This document shows positions 28,638 to 36,192 of a stretch of DNA of 40,337 nt, piece after piece. Location: assembly GCA_016936755.1 (NCBI GenBank), contig JAFGXF010000127.1, positions 1 to 40,337 of the forward strand. The letters run 5' to 3'. Below the pieces are notes generated by a model. The model searched no databases and was not told the DNA's origin. It saw only the letters and a list, made by a program, of their open reading frames with translations. Numbering within the stretch: position 1 is the stretch's first letter; each line of letters begins with the position of its first letter. Source of the stretch: Anaerolineaceae bacterium (GTDB taxonomy: Bacteria > Chloroflexota > Anaerolineae > Anaerolineales > Anaerolineaceae). Both the position numbers and the translations under genes were made by a program.

Positions 28638-29333
28638 TCAAATAAACCCCTGAATGAGCAGGTGCCATACCACACCCAGGATCAGGCCAAATTGACCCAG
28701 GTGGTAGGTGACATGCACCACCAACCTGCCATGTTTAACCGGCCGGACAAAACGATCGAAAGCCAGGAAAAAATCAGAAAAGAAAAATAACAGGCCACCT
28801 GCGGCAACAAAAGCAGCCGTTTGGCGTTCCCATTCCGGACGGAAAATTGTGGATGTTGCCGAAAGCGCCATTAATGAAAGAATAAGGTAATAGATCAATA
28901 TGGCGCCCTGCAATTTCCGTGTACCCGCTTTCTTGCGTATGTTGCTGATCAGGAGCGGTAATATGAAAACACCCAACCCGGTGAAAAATAAGATCAACAA
29001 GATCATTTGCCAATTCGCGGGTGGCAGTTTTTCATGGTTGAAAGCGATGATGTAACAACAATGCGCCAACAGGAAGGAAGTTAACCCGGCCATGAAGAAT
29101 CGCGGGGGGGCCAGCAGCCAGATATCCCCAATCAATGATAAGAGAAGGGCTAACAGGAACCAGAACAGGAGGGGAAATTCAATGGGCTGCACCAGCAGCC
29201 ACGCCACCAGCGTAACAATCACGAGAGGCTTGGAAGAATAACGCAGCCAGGTGATATTATGCTCAACCGCATACCAATCTGCCAGAGCAAATATAACCGA
29301 TAAGGAGAATAACCACATCGTGTTTAGATCCAT
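28638..29333 (-). CDS. YhhN-family membrane protein (lysoplasmalogenase-like)
   Basis: A 231-aa protein with about eight membrane helices. Signatures of the YhhN/TMEM86 family are ALLLSLIGDIWLL, GGLLFFFSDFFLAFDRF and the late VTYHLGQFGLILG. Characterised members hydrolyse the vinyl-ether bond of lysoplasmalogens; the acidic residues in the two signatures are the likely active site. Plasmalogens are known in many anaerobes, which would suit the presumed host, but this is inference. I prefer the ATG at 29333 (GGAG five bases upstream) to the GTG at 29339 that overlaps the era stop. It is the last gene of the era operon. Confidence 0.85.
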   Translation of the reverse strand: MDLNTMWLFSLSVIFALADWYAVEHNITWLRYSSKPLVIVTLVAWLLVQPIEFPLLFWFLLALLLSLIGDIWLLAPPRFFMAGLTSFLLAHCCYIIAFNHEKLPPANWQMILLILFFTGLGVFILPLLISNIRKKAGTRKLQGAILIYYLILSLMALSATSTIFRPEWERQTAAFVAAGGLLFFFSDFFLAFDRFVRPVKHGRLVVHVTYHLGQFGLILGVVWHLLIQGFI

Positions 29334-29335
29334 AT

Positions 29336-30241
29336 TCACTCCAGCTTGTATCCAAATCGTTTAAGCGCCTCGGGGTTGTTGCGCCAGTTCTTTTCAACTT
29401 TTACTCTCAATTCCAGGAAGACCTTTACACCCAGCATTTCTTCTATGCTGAGACGCGCATCCATTCCGATCGTTTTTAACATGCTGCCACCTCGTCCGAT
29501 GACGATGCCCTTCTGGGATTCCTTTTCAACAAAAAGTGTGGTTTCAATAAAAACCATCCCATTGGCACGTTCTTTAAAATTATCGACCCTGACAGCAATA
29601 CTGTATGGCACTTCCTCCCGCAAGCGATGAAGACAGGCAGCCCGGATAAGCTCACCGGATATATCTCTTTCGTACAGATCGGTCAACTGATCAGGTTCAA
29701 AATAAAACTCACCTTGTGGCAGCAGACTGATCAGCCTGTCAGCCAGTTCGTTCAGGTTAGATCCGGTTAAAGCTGAAACGATGATATGTGAATCGCATTG
29801 ATAGATTTTGATAAAGGGTGCCTGACGATCTGCCTGATGATTCTCCTGGATCAGATCCGCTTTATTACCAATCAGTATCTTCGTTTTTTTCCCGGCCAGC
29901 GCTGTCATACGTTCAGCTACGACCAGGTCTTCAGGTCCGGGTTCCTGGCTGATATCTGCGATTACAGCAATGATATCCGCTTCCCGAATGGCCATCTCGG
30001 CCGCTTCATTCATGAAAGCCCCCAATTTATTGATCGGTTTATGAATTCCGGGTGTGTCCAGGAAGACCAGCTGTGCATCCGGCCGGGTCAGAATACCCAG
30101 CTGGTTGCGGCGGGTGGTTTGTGGACGCGGGGTAACCGGTGCAATTTGCTGCCCCAACAGCGCATTCAACAGGCTGGACTTCCCGACATTTGGGTGACCG
30201 ACCAGCGCAATATAGCCGGAACGGCCATGTAAATCACTCAC
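29336..30241 (-). CDS. era: GTPase Era
   Basis: A 301-aa essential GTPase that binds 16S rRNA near its 3' end and assists 30S assembly. It has G1 GHPNVGKS (15-22), G3 DTPGIH, G4 NKAD and a C-terminal KH RNA-binding domain with GIVIGRGGSMLKTIG. The start is a GTG at 30241 that overlaps the stop of the upstream cysteine-rich frame (GTGA); AGCAGG lies about 9 nt upstream. No other start codon gives the full N-terminus. era is the fourth element of a five-part unit driven from about 31.65 kb. Confidence 0.96.
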   Translation of the reverse strand: MSDLHGRSGYIALVGHPNVGKSSLLNALLGQQIAPVTPRPQTTRRNQLGILTRPDAQLVFLDTPGIHKPINKLGAFMNEAAEMAIREADIIAVIADISQEPGPEDLVVAERMTALAGKKTKILIGNKADLIQENHQADRQAPFIKIYQCDSHIIVSALTGSNLNELADRLISLLPQGEFYFEPDQLTDLYERDISGELIRAACLHRLREEVPYSIAVRVDNFKERANGMVFIETTLFVEKESQKGIVIGRGGSMLKTIGMDARLSIEEMLGVKVFLELRVKVEKNWRNNPEALKRFGYKLE

Positions 30242-30567
30242 AGCTTAATACCTGCTGAAAGTGATCCAGGACTGCATTGCTGCCCCATGTTGACCGCATT
30301 CATGATGTAATTCGGTGTATCCCGCACGAGCATCGTTGTAATCAATCGGGGTGGCTTGTGATAATACGCCACAGCCTTCATCTCGATCGCATGTGAAGAA
30401 CCGCATTTCGCTGCACACAGACCGCACTCAATAGAACGGTCAGAGTTAACATCAGCAGCTGTGCATCCACCGGAATGTTGATTGCATGTATTGAGCATGT
30501 GCTTGCACATTGGCAGCAGCCCGTGCACCGCTCAGATTGGAATTCCGGCGTAAAAATGCACAGGTGC
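30238..30567 (-). pseudogene. Apparent frameshifted two-cluster ferredoxin-like gene upstream of era
   Basis: Two overlapping frames together read like a 2[4Fe-4S] ferredoxin. The first frame gives FTPEFQSERCTGCCQCASTC followed by SIHAINIPVDA, with a perfect CxxCxxCxxxC (cysteines at 30527-30497). About 30450-30461 the match moves to the next frame, VNSDRSIECGLCAAKC then SSHAIEMKAVAYYHKP, which runs open to a TGA at 30238. In the second cluster the first cysteine is serine and one extra residue follows the last cysteine. The first frame has no good start codon although AGGAG lies at 30581-30585. The second frame alone could be a 96-aa Cys-rich protein from GTG 30528, and its stop overlaps the era start (GTGA). 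A decayed gene is most likely; sequence error or a real small protein remain possible. Confidence 0.5.
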
Positions 30568-31107
30568 TTATTTGCGGGGTCTCCTGACTTTAATATCAGC
30601 CACAAAATGATTCGTTCGGATGATCACTTTACGCGGGCAGGCATCATAGTCATCTGACTTGCGATCCAATGGCATGAATAATGTTGTTTCCTTATCATCA
30701 TACATCTTCAAATCGCTGACGAATGCCGAGCAATGCAAAGCGATCCCAACACCATCAGGTACAGTGACTCGAATATCATTGACAAAACCAAAGACTGTTA
30801 TGGTCGTCTCGCCTTCAGGGATGCTGGCCTGGCTGAGATCCAGGTGGATATCGCCAATCGCAAGCCAGATCTCCTCGGGGACCACCTGCCATGCTCCGCT
30901 GCGGATGATGTCACCCAAGAGCCGCGTTTGAACCTGACCGCTTGGCCCAAGTGTGCGCGGGCGCAGGATCAACCACACGCCCAAGGCGATCAACAACAGC
31001 GGGAAAAAGAGCGCCCAGCCATTGAAATTAAATACCTGGCCGAGTAACAATAATGTGCCATATATGATTGCCAGACCACCAATAATCAGAAGCCATTTTC
31101 TATCCAT
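30568..31107 (-). CDS. LiaF-like membrane protein
   Basis: A 179-aa protein with two N-terminal membrane helices (about 4-45; WLLIIGGLAIIYGTLLLL and ALFFPLLLIALGVWLIL) and a C-terminal beta-rich domain (about 60-165) with DIHLDLSQASIPEGETTITV and FVNDIRVTVPDGVGI, the pattern of the LiaF-type C-terminal domain. LiaF proteins act as negative regulators of envelope-stress two-component systems in Firmicutes; related domains occur widely. No liaRS pair is nearby. The ATG at 31107 has GGAG seven bases upstream. It lies 13 bp after the preceding gene and just before the ferredoxin remnant. Confidence 0.78.
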   Translation of the reverse strand: MDRKWLLIIGGLAIIYGTLLLLGQVFNFNGWALFFPLLLIALGVWLILRPRTLGPSGQVQTRLLGDIIRSGAWQVVPEEIWLAIGDIHLDLSQASIPEGETTITVFGFVNDIRVTVPDGVGIALHCSAFVSDLKMYDDKETTLFMPLDRKSDDYDACPRKVIIRTNHFVADIKVRRPRK

Positions 31108-31120
31108 GTGTATACTCCAC

Positions 31121-31582
31121 TTAACCACCGGTATTTTTTCCACTTTCCGGTGGTTCTATATTATCTGCCAACCATTTCTCGATCTCGGTTTTCACTTTAT
31201 CCAGCGCAGTGATCTCCTCGTCCATCCTGCGTTGTGCACTTTCATAGGGGAACAGGCTGGCTAATTCCTGTCGACGGATATCCTCCAAGCGCATATTCGA
31301 CATGGTCCCTTTCTTCATCATGAACCCTCCCCGCCCTGAGAGATTCATGCCTCTGGCTGCGGCCGTTTTCCTGTTGGTAAAATCCGCTCGCATCTTTTCA
31401 ATCTCATCATGGACCTGCTGTCTTAATATACGTAATTCATCCAGCAAACCTCTCACAATTTTTTCGTTCTTTTTGGCTGCGGTGGCTGATTTCCATTGGA
31501 AGCTTGGGCGTTTTTCCCCTTCAGGTGCAGCAGCCTTTAAGATATCCTCCATCTGCTTGATATATTTTTTCGGTGTGGTCAT
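31121..31582 (-). CDS. Hypothetical charged, coiled-coil-like protein
   Basis: A 153-aa soluble, highly charged protein (many K, E, R) that I do not recognise. From about residue 38 it is predominantly helical with heptad-like spacing, for example EKIVRGLLDELRILRQQVHD and, later, MDEEITALDKVKTEIEKWL. In the middle a glycine-rich turn, MNLSGRGGFMMKKG, separates the two helical halves. There is no signal peptide, cysteine or catalytic motif. The second of two adjacent ATGs (31582) was chosen because GGAGG lies five bases before it. It is the first gene of the unit leading to era, under the promoter at 31631-31659. Confidence 0.7.
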   Translation of the reverse strand: MTTPKKYIKQMEDILKAAAPEGEKRPSFQWKSATAAKKNEKIVRGLLDELRILRQQVHDEIEKMRADFTNRKTAAARGMNLSGRGGFMMKKGTMSNMRLEDIRRQELASLFPYESAQRRMDEEITALDKVKTEIEKWLADNIEPPESGKNTGG

Positions 31583-31630
31583 CATTTCCTCCGGGCGATA
31601 TGGTATTTATATGCATACTCGCCTGGTTCG

Positions 31631-31659
31631 ATTATACCCAAGCCTGGGCTGTTTATAAA
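31631..31659 (-). promoter_or_regulatory. Promoter of the era operon
   Basis: On the minus strand TTTATA (31654-31659), 17-bp spacer, TATAAT (31631-31636). The -10 is perfect and the -35 matches four of six bases. The predicted start is near 31624, about 42 nt before the first gene. Confidence 0.5.
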
Positions 31660-31759
31660 CCTATATGCAGAACCTCCCGGGGTGTTTAAGATACGATCCA
31701 CCAGGAGTGTATTCCCTTTCAATTCATGATTATTTGTATGAAAAACCCCTTTAATAAAT

Positions 31760-31791
31760 GGAACTGCCAGGCGCCCCCGTGCCTGACAGTT
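31760..31791 (-). terminator. Terminator-like hairpin after the tetR-epimerase-SDR operon
   Basis: GAACTGTCAGGC and GCCTGGCAGTTC (minus strand) form a 12-bp stem with one G-T wobble and a GC-rich 8-nt loop, 24 bp after the SDR stop codon. Only CATTTATT follows, so the U-tract is weak, but stem strength and position fit a terminator. Confidence 0.55.
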
Positions 31792-31814
31792 CTCAAAAAG
31801 AATGAACAGACGTT

Positions 31815-32621
31815 TCAGGTCGCCTGTCTCTTTAGATCCAAAGGTCCGATCCGATCCATGATCCAACCGAACGCGAATTCAATTAATGGTACCACACTCA
31901 TCCATCCAGGTACATAGATCCTGCGTCTGGGATTAAGGATCAAATGCCAGACACTACCGGCGATTCGCTGCGGAGATACGCCCAGGCGTTCAACAAGATT
32001 AAGCAGCTTGCTCTGATTTTTATTCAAAGTCCTGAAAAATTCAGTGGTGACCGGTCCGGCACGCACCACACTCACCTTGACCCTGGAAGTGGATAATTCG
32101 CGATACAACGAGGTGGTGAAAGAATTGATGAATGCTTTGGTTGCAGAATAGAGGGCCACTCCCTGACTCGGGATGCTGCCTGCCACCGAACCAATATTGA
32201 TGATATGGCCGCTGTTCCTGTTGCGCATGGCCGGCAGAAATAAAAGCGTAAACTGGACGAGTGCCGCGATGTTCACCCTGAGCATATCCAGAGCCAGTGG
32301 CCAGGGCATTTCCTGTGTATAACCGTACCAGCCGAAACCGGCATTATTCACCAGGATATCCAGGTGGCCAAAACGGGCCAGTACTTCGTTATAAATACGT
32401 TTTCGTTCGACCTCAATGGACAGGTCAGCTGTCATGACTGTCGCCTGACCCCCGGTATTGATGATTTTCTGTGCAAGATCCACCAATATGGCTTCCCGGC
32501 GAGCCACCAGGATGACATGCATGCCTTCAGCCGCCAGCTTCCTGGCAATCTCTGTACCGATACCACCGGAAGCCCCGGTGATCAATGCAATGTGATCTTG
32601 ATAATGATTCGTATTTTTCAT
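31815..32621 (-). CDS. Short-chain dehydrogenase/reductase
   Basis: A 268-aa classical SDR. The NAD(P)-binding motif TGASGGIG is at 15-22, VNNAG near residue 90, the catalytic serine in NIGSVAGSIPSQ and the YSATK pair near residue 160. The C-terminal 30 residues are hydrophobic and may touch the membrane (VPLIEFAFGWIMDRI). The arrangement resembles DltE/YqjQ-type oxidoreductases; the substrate is unknown. It is the last gene of a TetR-led operon, 28 bp after the epimerase-like gene, and is followed by a hairpin terminator. The Shine-Dalgarno is weak. Confidence 0.9.
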   Translation of the reverse strand: MKNTNHYQDHIALITGASGGIGTEIARKLAAEGMHVILVARREAILVDLAQKIINTGGQATVMTADLSIEVERKRIYNEVLARFGHLDILVNNAGFGWYGYTQEMPWPLALDMLRVNIAALVQFTLLFLPAMRNRNSGHIINIGSVAGSIPSQGVALYSATKAFINSFTTSLYRELSTSRVKVSVVRAGPVTTEFFRTLNKNQSKLLNLVERLGVSPQRIAGSVWHLILNPRRRIYVPGWMSVVPLIEFAFGWIMDRIGPLDLKRQAT

Positions 32622-32649
32622 ATTATCTACAATCCGATAATGTCATGCT

Positions 32650-33648
32650 TCAAACATTTTTGGCGGTTTTTAATACCTTTTGATATTGCAGCAACCACTT
32701 GACCGTTTCACGTATGGATTGCACCATCGGGCGCGGTCGAAATCCCAGTTCGCGACGAGCCTTGGCATTACTGATGGTGGAGTTGCCCATAACCGTTTCG
32801 AGCGAGTATGTCGTAAAGCGGGGTTTTTTACCGAAGATGCGCATATATAATGGGGCAAAGCTGGCTGCAAACATTGCCAGGCGGATGGGCAGGGCAAGCG
32901 CATATTTGGTGACACCCAACGCTTTTTGGATCTGGCGCAGGATCTCTGGAAGTGAGATCTTCTGTCCAGAGAGGATGTAACTCTCGCCTTTGCGACCCCG
33001 TTCACTTGCCAGGATCTGGCCATCTGCCACATCCCGGACGTCTACAAAGTCATAGGCACCCTTGACCAGGAAATTGAAGCGGCTCTTCATCCAATCCATA
33101 AACAGACGTCCCATCTCAGATCCGCGGTAATCATGCGGGCCAATCACACCCGTCGGGCATACAATGACCGCATCCAATCCATCCCGGACCGCATCCAGGA
33201 CAGCCAGAGATGCTTCCGCTTTGGACCGGTCATACGAACTGATCGTGGTCTTGGGATCAAAAGGAACCGTTTCATCAATGGTTCCTTTCTCAATGCGCTG
33301 AATGGCATGAATGGAACTGGTGTAGATCAGACGGCGGACATGCATCTCGCGGGCTACCTCGGCCACATTGCGCGTGCCAGTCAGATTGACCATCCGCACG
33401 ATGGGATCCTCACCGGGCAGTACCGAGATCAATCCCGCCAGATGGAACACCCGGTCAACCCCCTGCATTGCCTGGCGCAGGCTTTTCAGATCCAACACAT
33501 CCCCTTCTACAATTTCAATATTCAAACCCTCCAACGCAGTCCTGTCTTCGTTTGGCAGCACCATGGCGCGCACATGTTCCTTGCGCTTGAGCAGTTTACG
33601 AATCAGTACATTTCCGATATGACCTGTTGCTCCTGTGACTAGTATCAT
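32650..33648 (-). CDS. NAD-dependent epimerase/dehydratase-like protein (extended SDR)
   Basis: A 332-aa extended SDR. It starts MILVTGATGHIGNVLIRKLL with the TGxxGxxG nucleotide motif, has HLAGLISV, the SS of IYTSSIHA, and SYDRSKAEA carrying the YxxxK pair, then VCPTGVIGP and DFVDVRDVADG. These place it among dihydroflavonol-4-reductase / HpnA-like / 3-beta-hydroxysteroid dehydrogenase-like enzymes; substrate unknown. Its ATG overlaps the tetR stop (ATGA) and has an AGGAG ribosome-binding site. With the next SDR it makes a two-enzyme pathway under TetR control, perhaps acting on a lipid or xenobiotic. Confidence 0.9.
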   Translation of the reverse strand: MILVTGATGHIGNVLIRKLLKRKEHVRAMVLPNEDRTALEGLNIEIVEGDVLDLKSLRQAMQGVDRVFHLAGLISVLPGEDPIVRMVNLTGTRNVAEVAREMHVRRLIYTSSIHAIQRIEKGTIDETVPFDPKTTISSYDRSKAEASLAVLDAVRDGLDAVIVCPTGVIGPHDYRGSEMGRLFMDWMKSRFNFLVKGAYDFVDVRDVADGQILASERGRKGESYILSGQKISLPEILRQIQKALGVTKYALALPIRLAMFAASFAPLYMRIFGKKPRFTTYSLETVMGNSTISNAKARRELGFRPRPMVQSIRETVKWLLQYQKVLKTAKNV

Positions 33649-34241
33649 GATGGTCTCCTGCGGACTCCCTCTAATAGGATTTCAATGTATTTCTCAACTG
33701 TTTGACCCCAAGCTTCCCCCTCTTTATCCATCACACCCTGCAGCATCAGGCCAGTTGCCACGGCGATGATCAACCTGGATACATCTTCCGGGTTGACGTC
33801 GCGTAAAGATCCCTCCTCCACACCCTTGCGAATGATCCGGGCAAGGAATTGCTGGTATCGTTCATAAGGGGCACCGGCCGCTTTCCATGTCTCTGGATCG
33901 TGGCGCGCCTGCTCCCAGAATTCCATGATGATGTTGAGATGTTTTGCTTCGGAGAGAAAAAGCAGCTTCCCCATGGATGCCAAACTCATCAGGGCATCCG
34001 GCACCTGTTGTTCATTATTCAATACCTGCTGCATGGCCTGATTGATGGAGGTCAGCCGGTCTTCCATCAATTCCATGAAAACCGCCTGCTTGGTGGCAAA
34101 GTGGTGATAAAATGCCCCCTTTGATACCCCGGCTGCATCACAAATCTCGGCAACCCCTGTAGATGTATATCCCTGCTGGGTGAAAAGCTCCTCAGCAGAT
34201 TCAATGATGGAGTTACGAGTTTCTTCACTGCGTTGCTGCAT
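33645..34241 (-). CDS. TetR-family transcriptional repressor
   Basis: A 198-aa regulator with an N-terminal TetR helix-turn-helix: ILESAEELF-like start (IIESAEELFTQQGYTSTGVA), then EICDAAGVSKGAFYHHFATK, recognition helix included. The C-terminal domain (about 60-195) would bind a hydrophobic ligand. A perfect palindrome, ACCGACCGGTCGGT, lies 23 bp upstream of the ATG over the predicted transcription start, so the protein very likely represses its own operon. The ATG at 34241 has AGGAG seven bases upstream. The two genes that follow are SDR-type oxidoreductases, likely induced when a ligand frees the repressor. Confidence 0.94.
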   Translation of the reverse strand: MQQRSEETRNSIIESAEELFTQQGYTSTGVAEICDAAGVSKGAFYHHFATKQAVFMELMEDRLTSINQAMQQVLNNEQQVPDALMSLASMGKLLFLSEAKHLNIIMEFWEQARHDPETWKAAGAPYERYQQFLARIIRKGVEEGSLRDVNPEDVSRLIIAVATGLMLQGVMDKEGEAWGQTVEKYIEILLEGVRRRPS

Positions 34242-34263
34242 ATGGTACTCCTGATAAATACAG

Positions 34264-34277
34264 ACCGACCGGTCGGT
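34264..34277. promoter_or_regulatory. TetR-type operator
   Basis: ACCGACCGGTCGGT is a perfect 14-bp palindrome, of the ACCGACCGGTCGGT class often bound by TetR-family repressors. It lies between the tetR -10 and its ribosome-binding site, covering the predicted transcription start near 34274, a position that would block initiation. Confidence 0.85.
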
Positions 34278-34280
34278 TTT

Positions 34281-34309
34281 ATAATAGTCGACTCATCCAT
34301 GGAAGTCAA
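34281..34309 (-). promoter_or_regulatory. Promoter of the tetR-epimerase-SDR operon
   Basis: On the minus strand TTGACT (34304-34309), 17-bp spacer, TATTAT (34281-34286). The predicted start near 34274 falls inside the palindromic operator. Confidence 0.75.
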
Positions 34310-34563
34310 TGGTCACAACCTTACAATATATTAAGAATCGATGCAGACTCGTTCCCCGCTGGTCACTCAATGGGATTATGTGTTCCAGACGATCACCAGT
34401 TGAGATGCAGGTAGACCCCCACAAACCAGTCGAATTTGAGTACCGTGTATGAAACACCCGCCTGAAACACTGACAAGGTCAAAACAGCGGTTGAGTTGGT
34501 TAATACGCTTTTAGGCGTCCTGTTTCGGCCTCACAACTCCTGGGACGGAGGCATCCCCTGCCC

Positions 34564-35184
34564 TCAAGATGCCTTCACAGGCTCTCCACACCACTCCCTG
34601 CAGAATAACCGCCCATGATTTTCATCCGCAATCACGATACCGGTGTTGGTCATTTCCCGGCTTCCAGCGAACGCATAATTGATGTTCTCAAGCAGCAACG
34701 GCAACATGGTAAACAGCACACCGCCATGCGAAACCAACAACAGGCTGCCTTTCTCCCCGGCTGTTGTGCTGATTAATCCCTGCATGAATGGCATGAATCG
34801 TTCGAAGATATCATCGAAACATTCGCCTCCCCCGATCGCGACATCCCGGTTAAGTCCCTGCATCCAATCCTTGAACAGCTCAACGAATGCAGTCCAGGAT
34901 TCTTTATCACTCCGACCTTCCAAAGAACCATAATCGGGTTCCCTGAGGGCATCTGCGGCAATCACGGGGATATCCAGCTCCTCTGCCAGGATCCGGCTGG
35001 TTTGCCGGGCTCGTAATATCGGGCTGGTGTACAGCTGAACGATGTTTTCAGTGGATAAACGCCCAGCGAGCATTTCAGCCTGCTGGATGCCCAATGCCGT
35101 CAAACCATCCGTTTCATCGCGGTTTGACATGATTTTTTTCGTATTGCTGATACTCTCACCATGCCGGGTGAATATGAATCTCAT
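34564..35184 (-). CDS. Histidine phosphatase family protein (phosphoglycerate mutase-like)
   Basis: A 206-aa branch-1 histidine phosphatase. It starts MRFIFTRHGESISNTKK with the phospho-accepting histidine in RHGE, has the conserved arginine in SPILRARQTS, the acid/base glutamate in REPDYGSLEG, and the second histidine in LLVSHGG. Such enzymes dephosphorylate small metabolites, including nucleotides, sugar phosphates and cobalamin intermediates. It is the last gene of the BMP-type transporter operon, 9 bp after the second permease, with GAGGAT as ribosome-binding site. A role in handling the imported substrate is plausible but unproven. Confidence 0.88.
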   Translation of the reverse strand: MRFIFTRHGESISNTKKIMSNRDETDGLTALGIQQAEMLAGRLSTENIVQLYTSPILRARQTSRILAEELDIPVIAADALREPDYGSLEGRSDKESWTAFVELFKDWMQGLNRDVAIGGGECFDDIFERFMPFMQGLISTTAGEKGSLLLVSHGGVLFTMLPLLLENINYAFAGSREMTNTGIVIADENHGRLFCREWCGEPVKAS

Positions 35185-35193
35185 GCTGCATCC

Positions 35194-36192
35194 TCACTCT
35201 GATTCAAAGGGGGTACCCAGCGCTGCCGGTGGTGAAGCCCGCATTGCCCGGAGCAGTCTGTTAAAGAAACGTCTCAATGGGGCCGGTAAAACAGCCAGCG
35301 TACGTGTCACCCACTCAGTGTTCCCAATATTGACGAGCAACAGGGTCATGATCATGAGCGGGAATGGTGCCACCTGCAGCACCTGGGAGGGAACACCCGG
35401 CAGACTGGGTTGCAGCACCAAACCGAGCCATTGCAGGAAAGCAAACAGGTATACCCCGAGCGCCGCACGGATCGGATTCCACCCACCAAAAATAGTGATC
35501 GCCAGGGCGATCCATCCGAGCCCATCCAGGCCTGAGATCGTACCCTTCCAACCAGCTTTAACCGAGAGTGAATAGATCGGTCCAGACAGACCAATGATGG
35601 CCCCACCCAGGACAGTGTACAGATAGCGAAGCCGTCTGACATTTGAACCGCGCACAAAAGCTGCTGCCGGTTTCTCACCGATACCCTGGAGCACCAGTCC
35701 CGGCCGTGTTCGAAAGATCCACACCCACGCCGCCGGGATGATCAGGTAGCTGAGATAGGTCATGAGATCGTGATTGAAGAAGAGTGTACCGATGATCGGT
35801 ATATCACCCAACAGCGGTATGTCCAGAGAAGGAAGGCGCAGCCCTTCAAGCCCCATGTACGGGTTCCCGATGAAATAAGCCAGATCGCGGCATACCAATG
35901 CCAGAACAAAGCCGATTGCCACCTGGTTTTGTTTAAGGGTGACGCTTCCGAATGCCACGATCAAGGCCACCAGCGCACCGATCACCATGCCGGCCACGAA
36001 ACCCCACAGCAGGCTGCCCGTGCTTACCGACACGGCAAAGCCCCCCATGGCGGTCAGCAGGACTGTGCCATTGATCGACAGATTGATGACACCACCACGT
36101 TCTGAGATGGTTTCACCGACGACCGCAAAGATGAGCGGTGCTGCCGTGGTCAATACACCGGCCAAACCCAGGAGGATCGCCTCGTTGGTCAC
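35194..36192 (-). CDS. ABC transporter permease, BMP/nucleoside type (second permease)
   Basis: A 332-aa inner-membrane permease with about nine helices. ERGGVINLSINGTVLLTAMGG matches the conserved first cytoplasmic block of COG1079-type permeases, and later GIGEKPAAAFVRGSNVRRLR is the coupling-loop region, with GLDGLGWIALAITIFGGWNP following. It pairs with the upstream permease to form the membrane channel of a BMP-type nucleoside or sugar importer. The GTG start at 36192 overlaps the previous stop (GTGA), so translation is coupled. Confidence 0.92.
   Translation of the reverse strand: MTNEAILLGLAGVLTTAAPLIFAVVGETISERGGVINLSINGTVLLTAMGGFAVSVSTGSLLWGFVAGMVIGALVALIVAFGSVTLKQNQVAIGFVLALVCRDLAYFIGNPYMGLEGLRLPSLDIPLLGDIPIIGTLFFNHDLMTYLSYLIIPAAWVWIFRTRPGLVLQGIGEKPAAAFVRGSNVRRLRYLYTVLGGAIIGLSGPIYSLSVKAGWKGTISGLDGLGWIALAITIFGGWNPIRAALGVYLFAFLQWLGLVLQPSLPGVPSQVLQVAPFPLMIMTLLLVNIGNTEWVTRTLAVLPAPLRRFFNRLLRAMRASPPAALGTPFESE

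Larger units (their letters stand above)
34242..34563 (-). other. Intergenic region between tetR and the phosphatase gene
   Basis: This 322-bp gap contains the tetR operator and promoter (34264-34309). From 34310 to 34563 I see no credible gene and no clear terminator for the transporter operon; a weak GCCTC/GAGGC pairing around 34530-34551 has no T-run. Confidence 0.5.

Noticed and set aside
30245-30427. A third frame in the ferredoxin-like region with several cysteines and histidines.
   Set aside because: It lacks ferredoxin spacing; the other two frames explain the motifs better.
31582-31866. A 94-codon minus-strand frame between the SDR and the coiled-coil protein, whose stop overlaps the next start (ATGA).
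   Set aside because: It runs through the hairpin at 31760-31791 and the promoter at 31631-31659, overlaps the SDR 3' end and has no recognisable domain or ribosome-binding site.
33133-33642. A 169-codon frame antisense to the epimerase-like gene.
   Set aside because: It lies opposite a well-supported SDR gene and shows no domain or ribosome-binding site.
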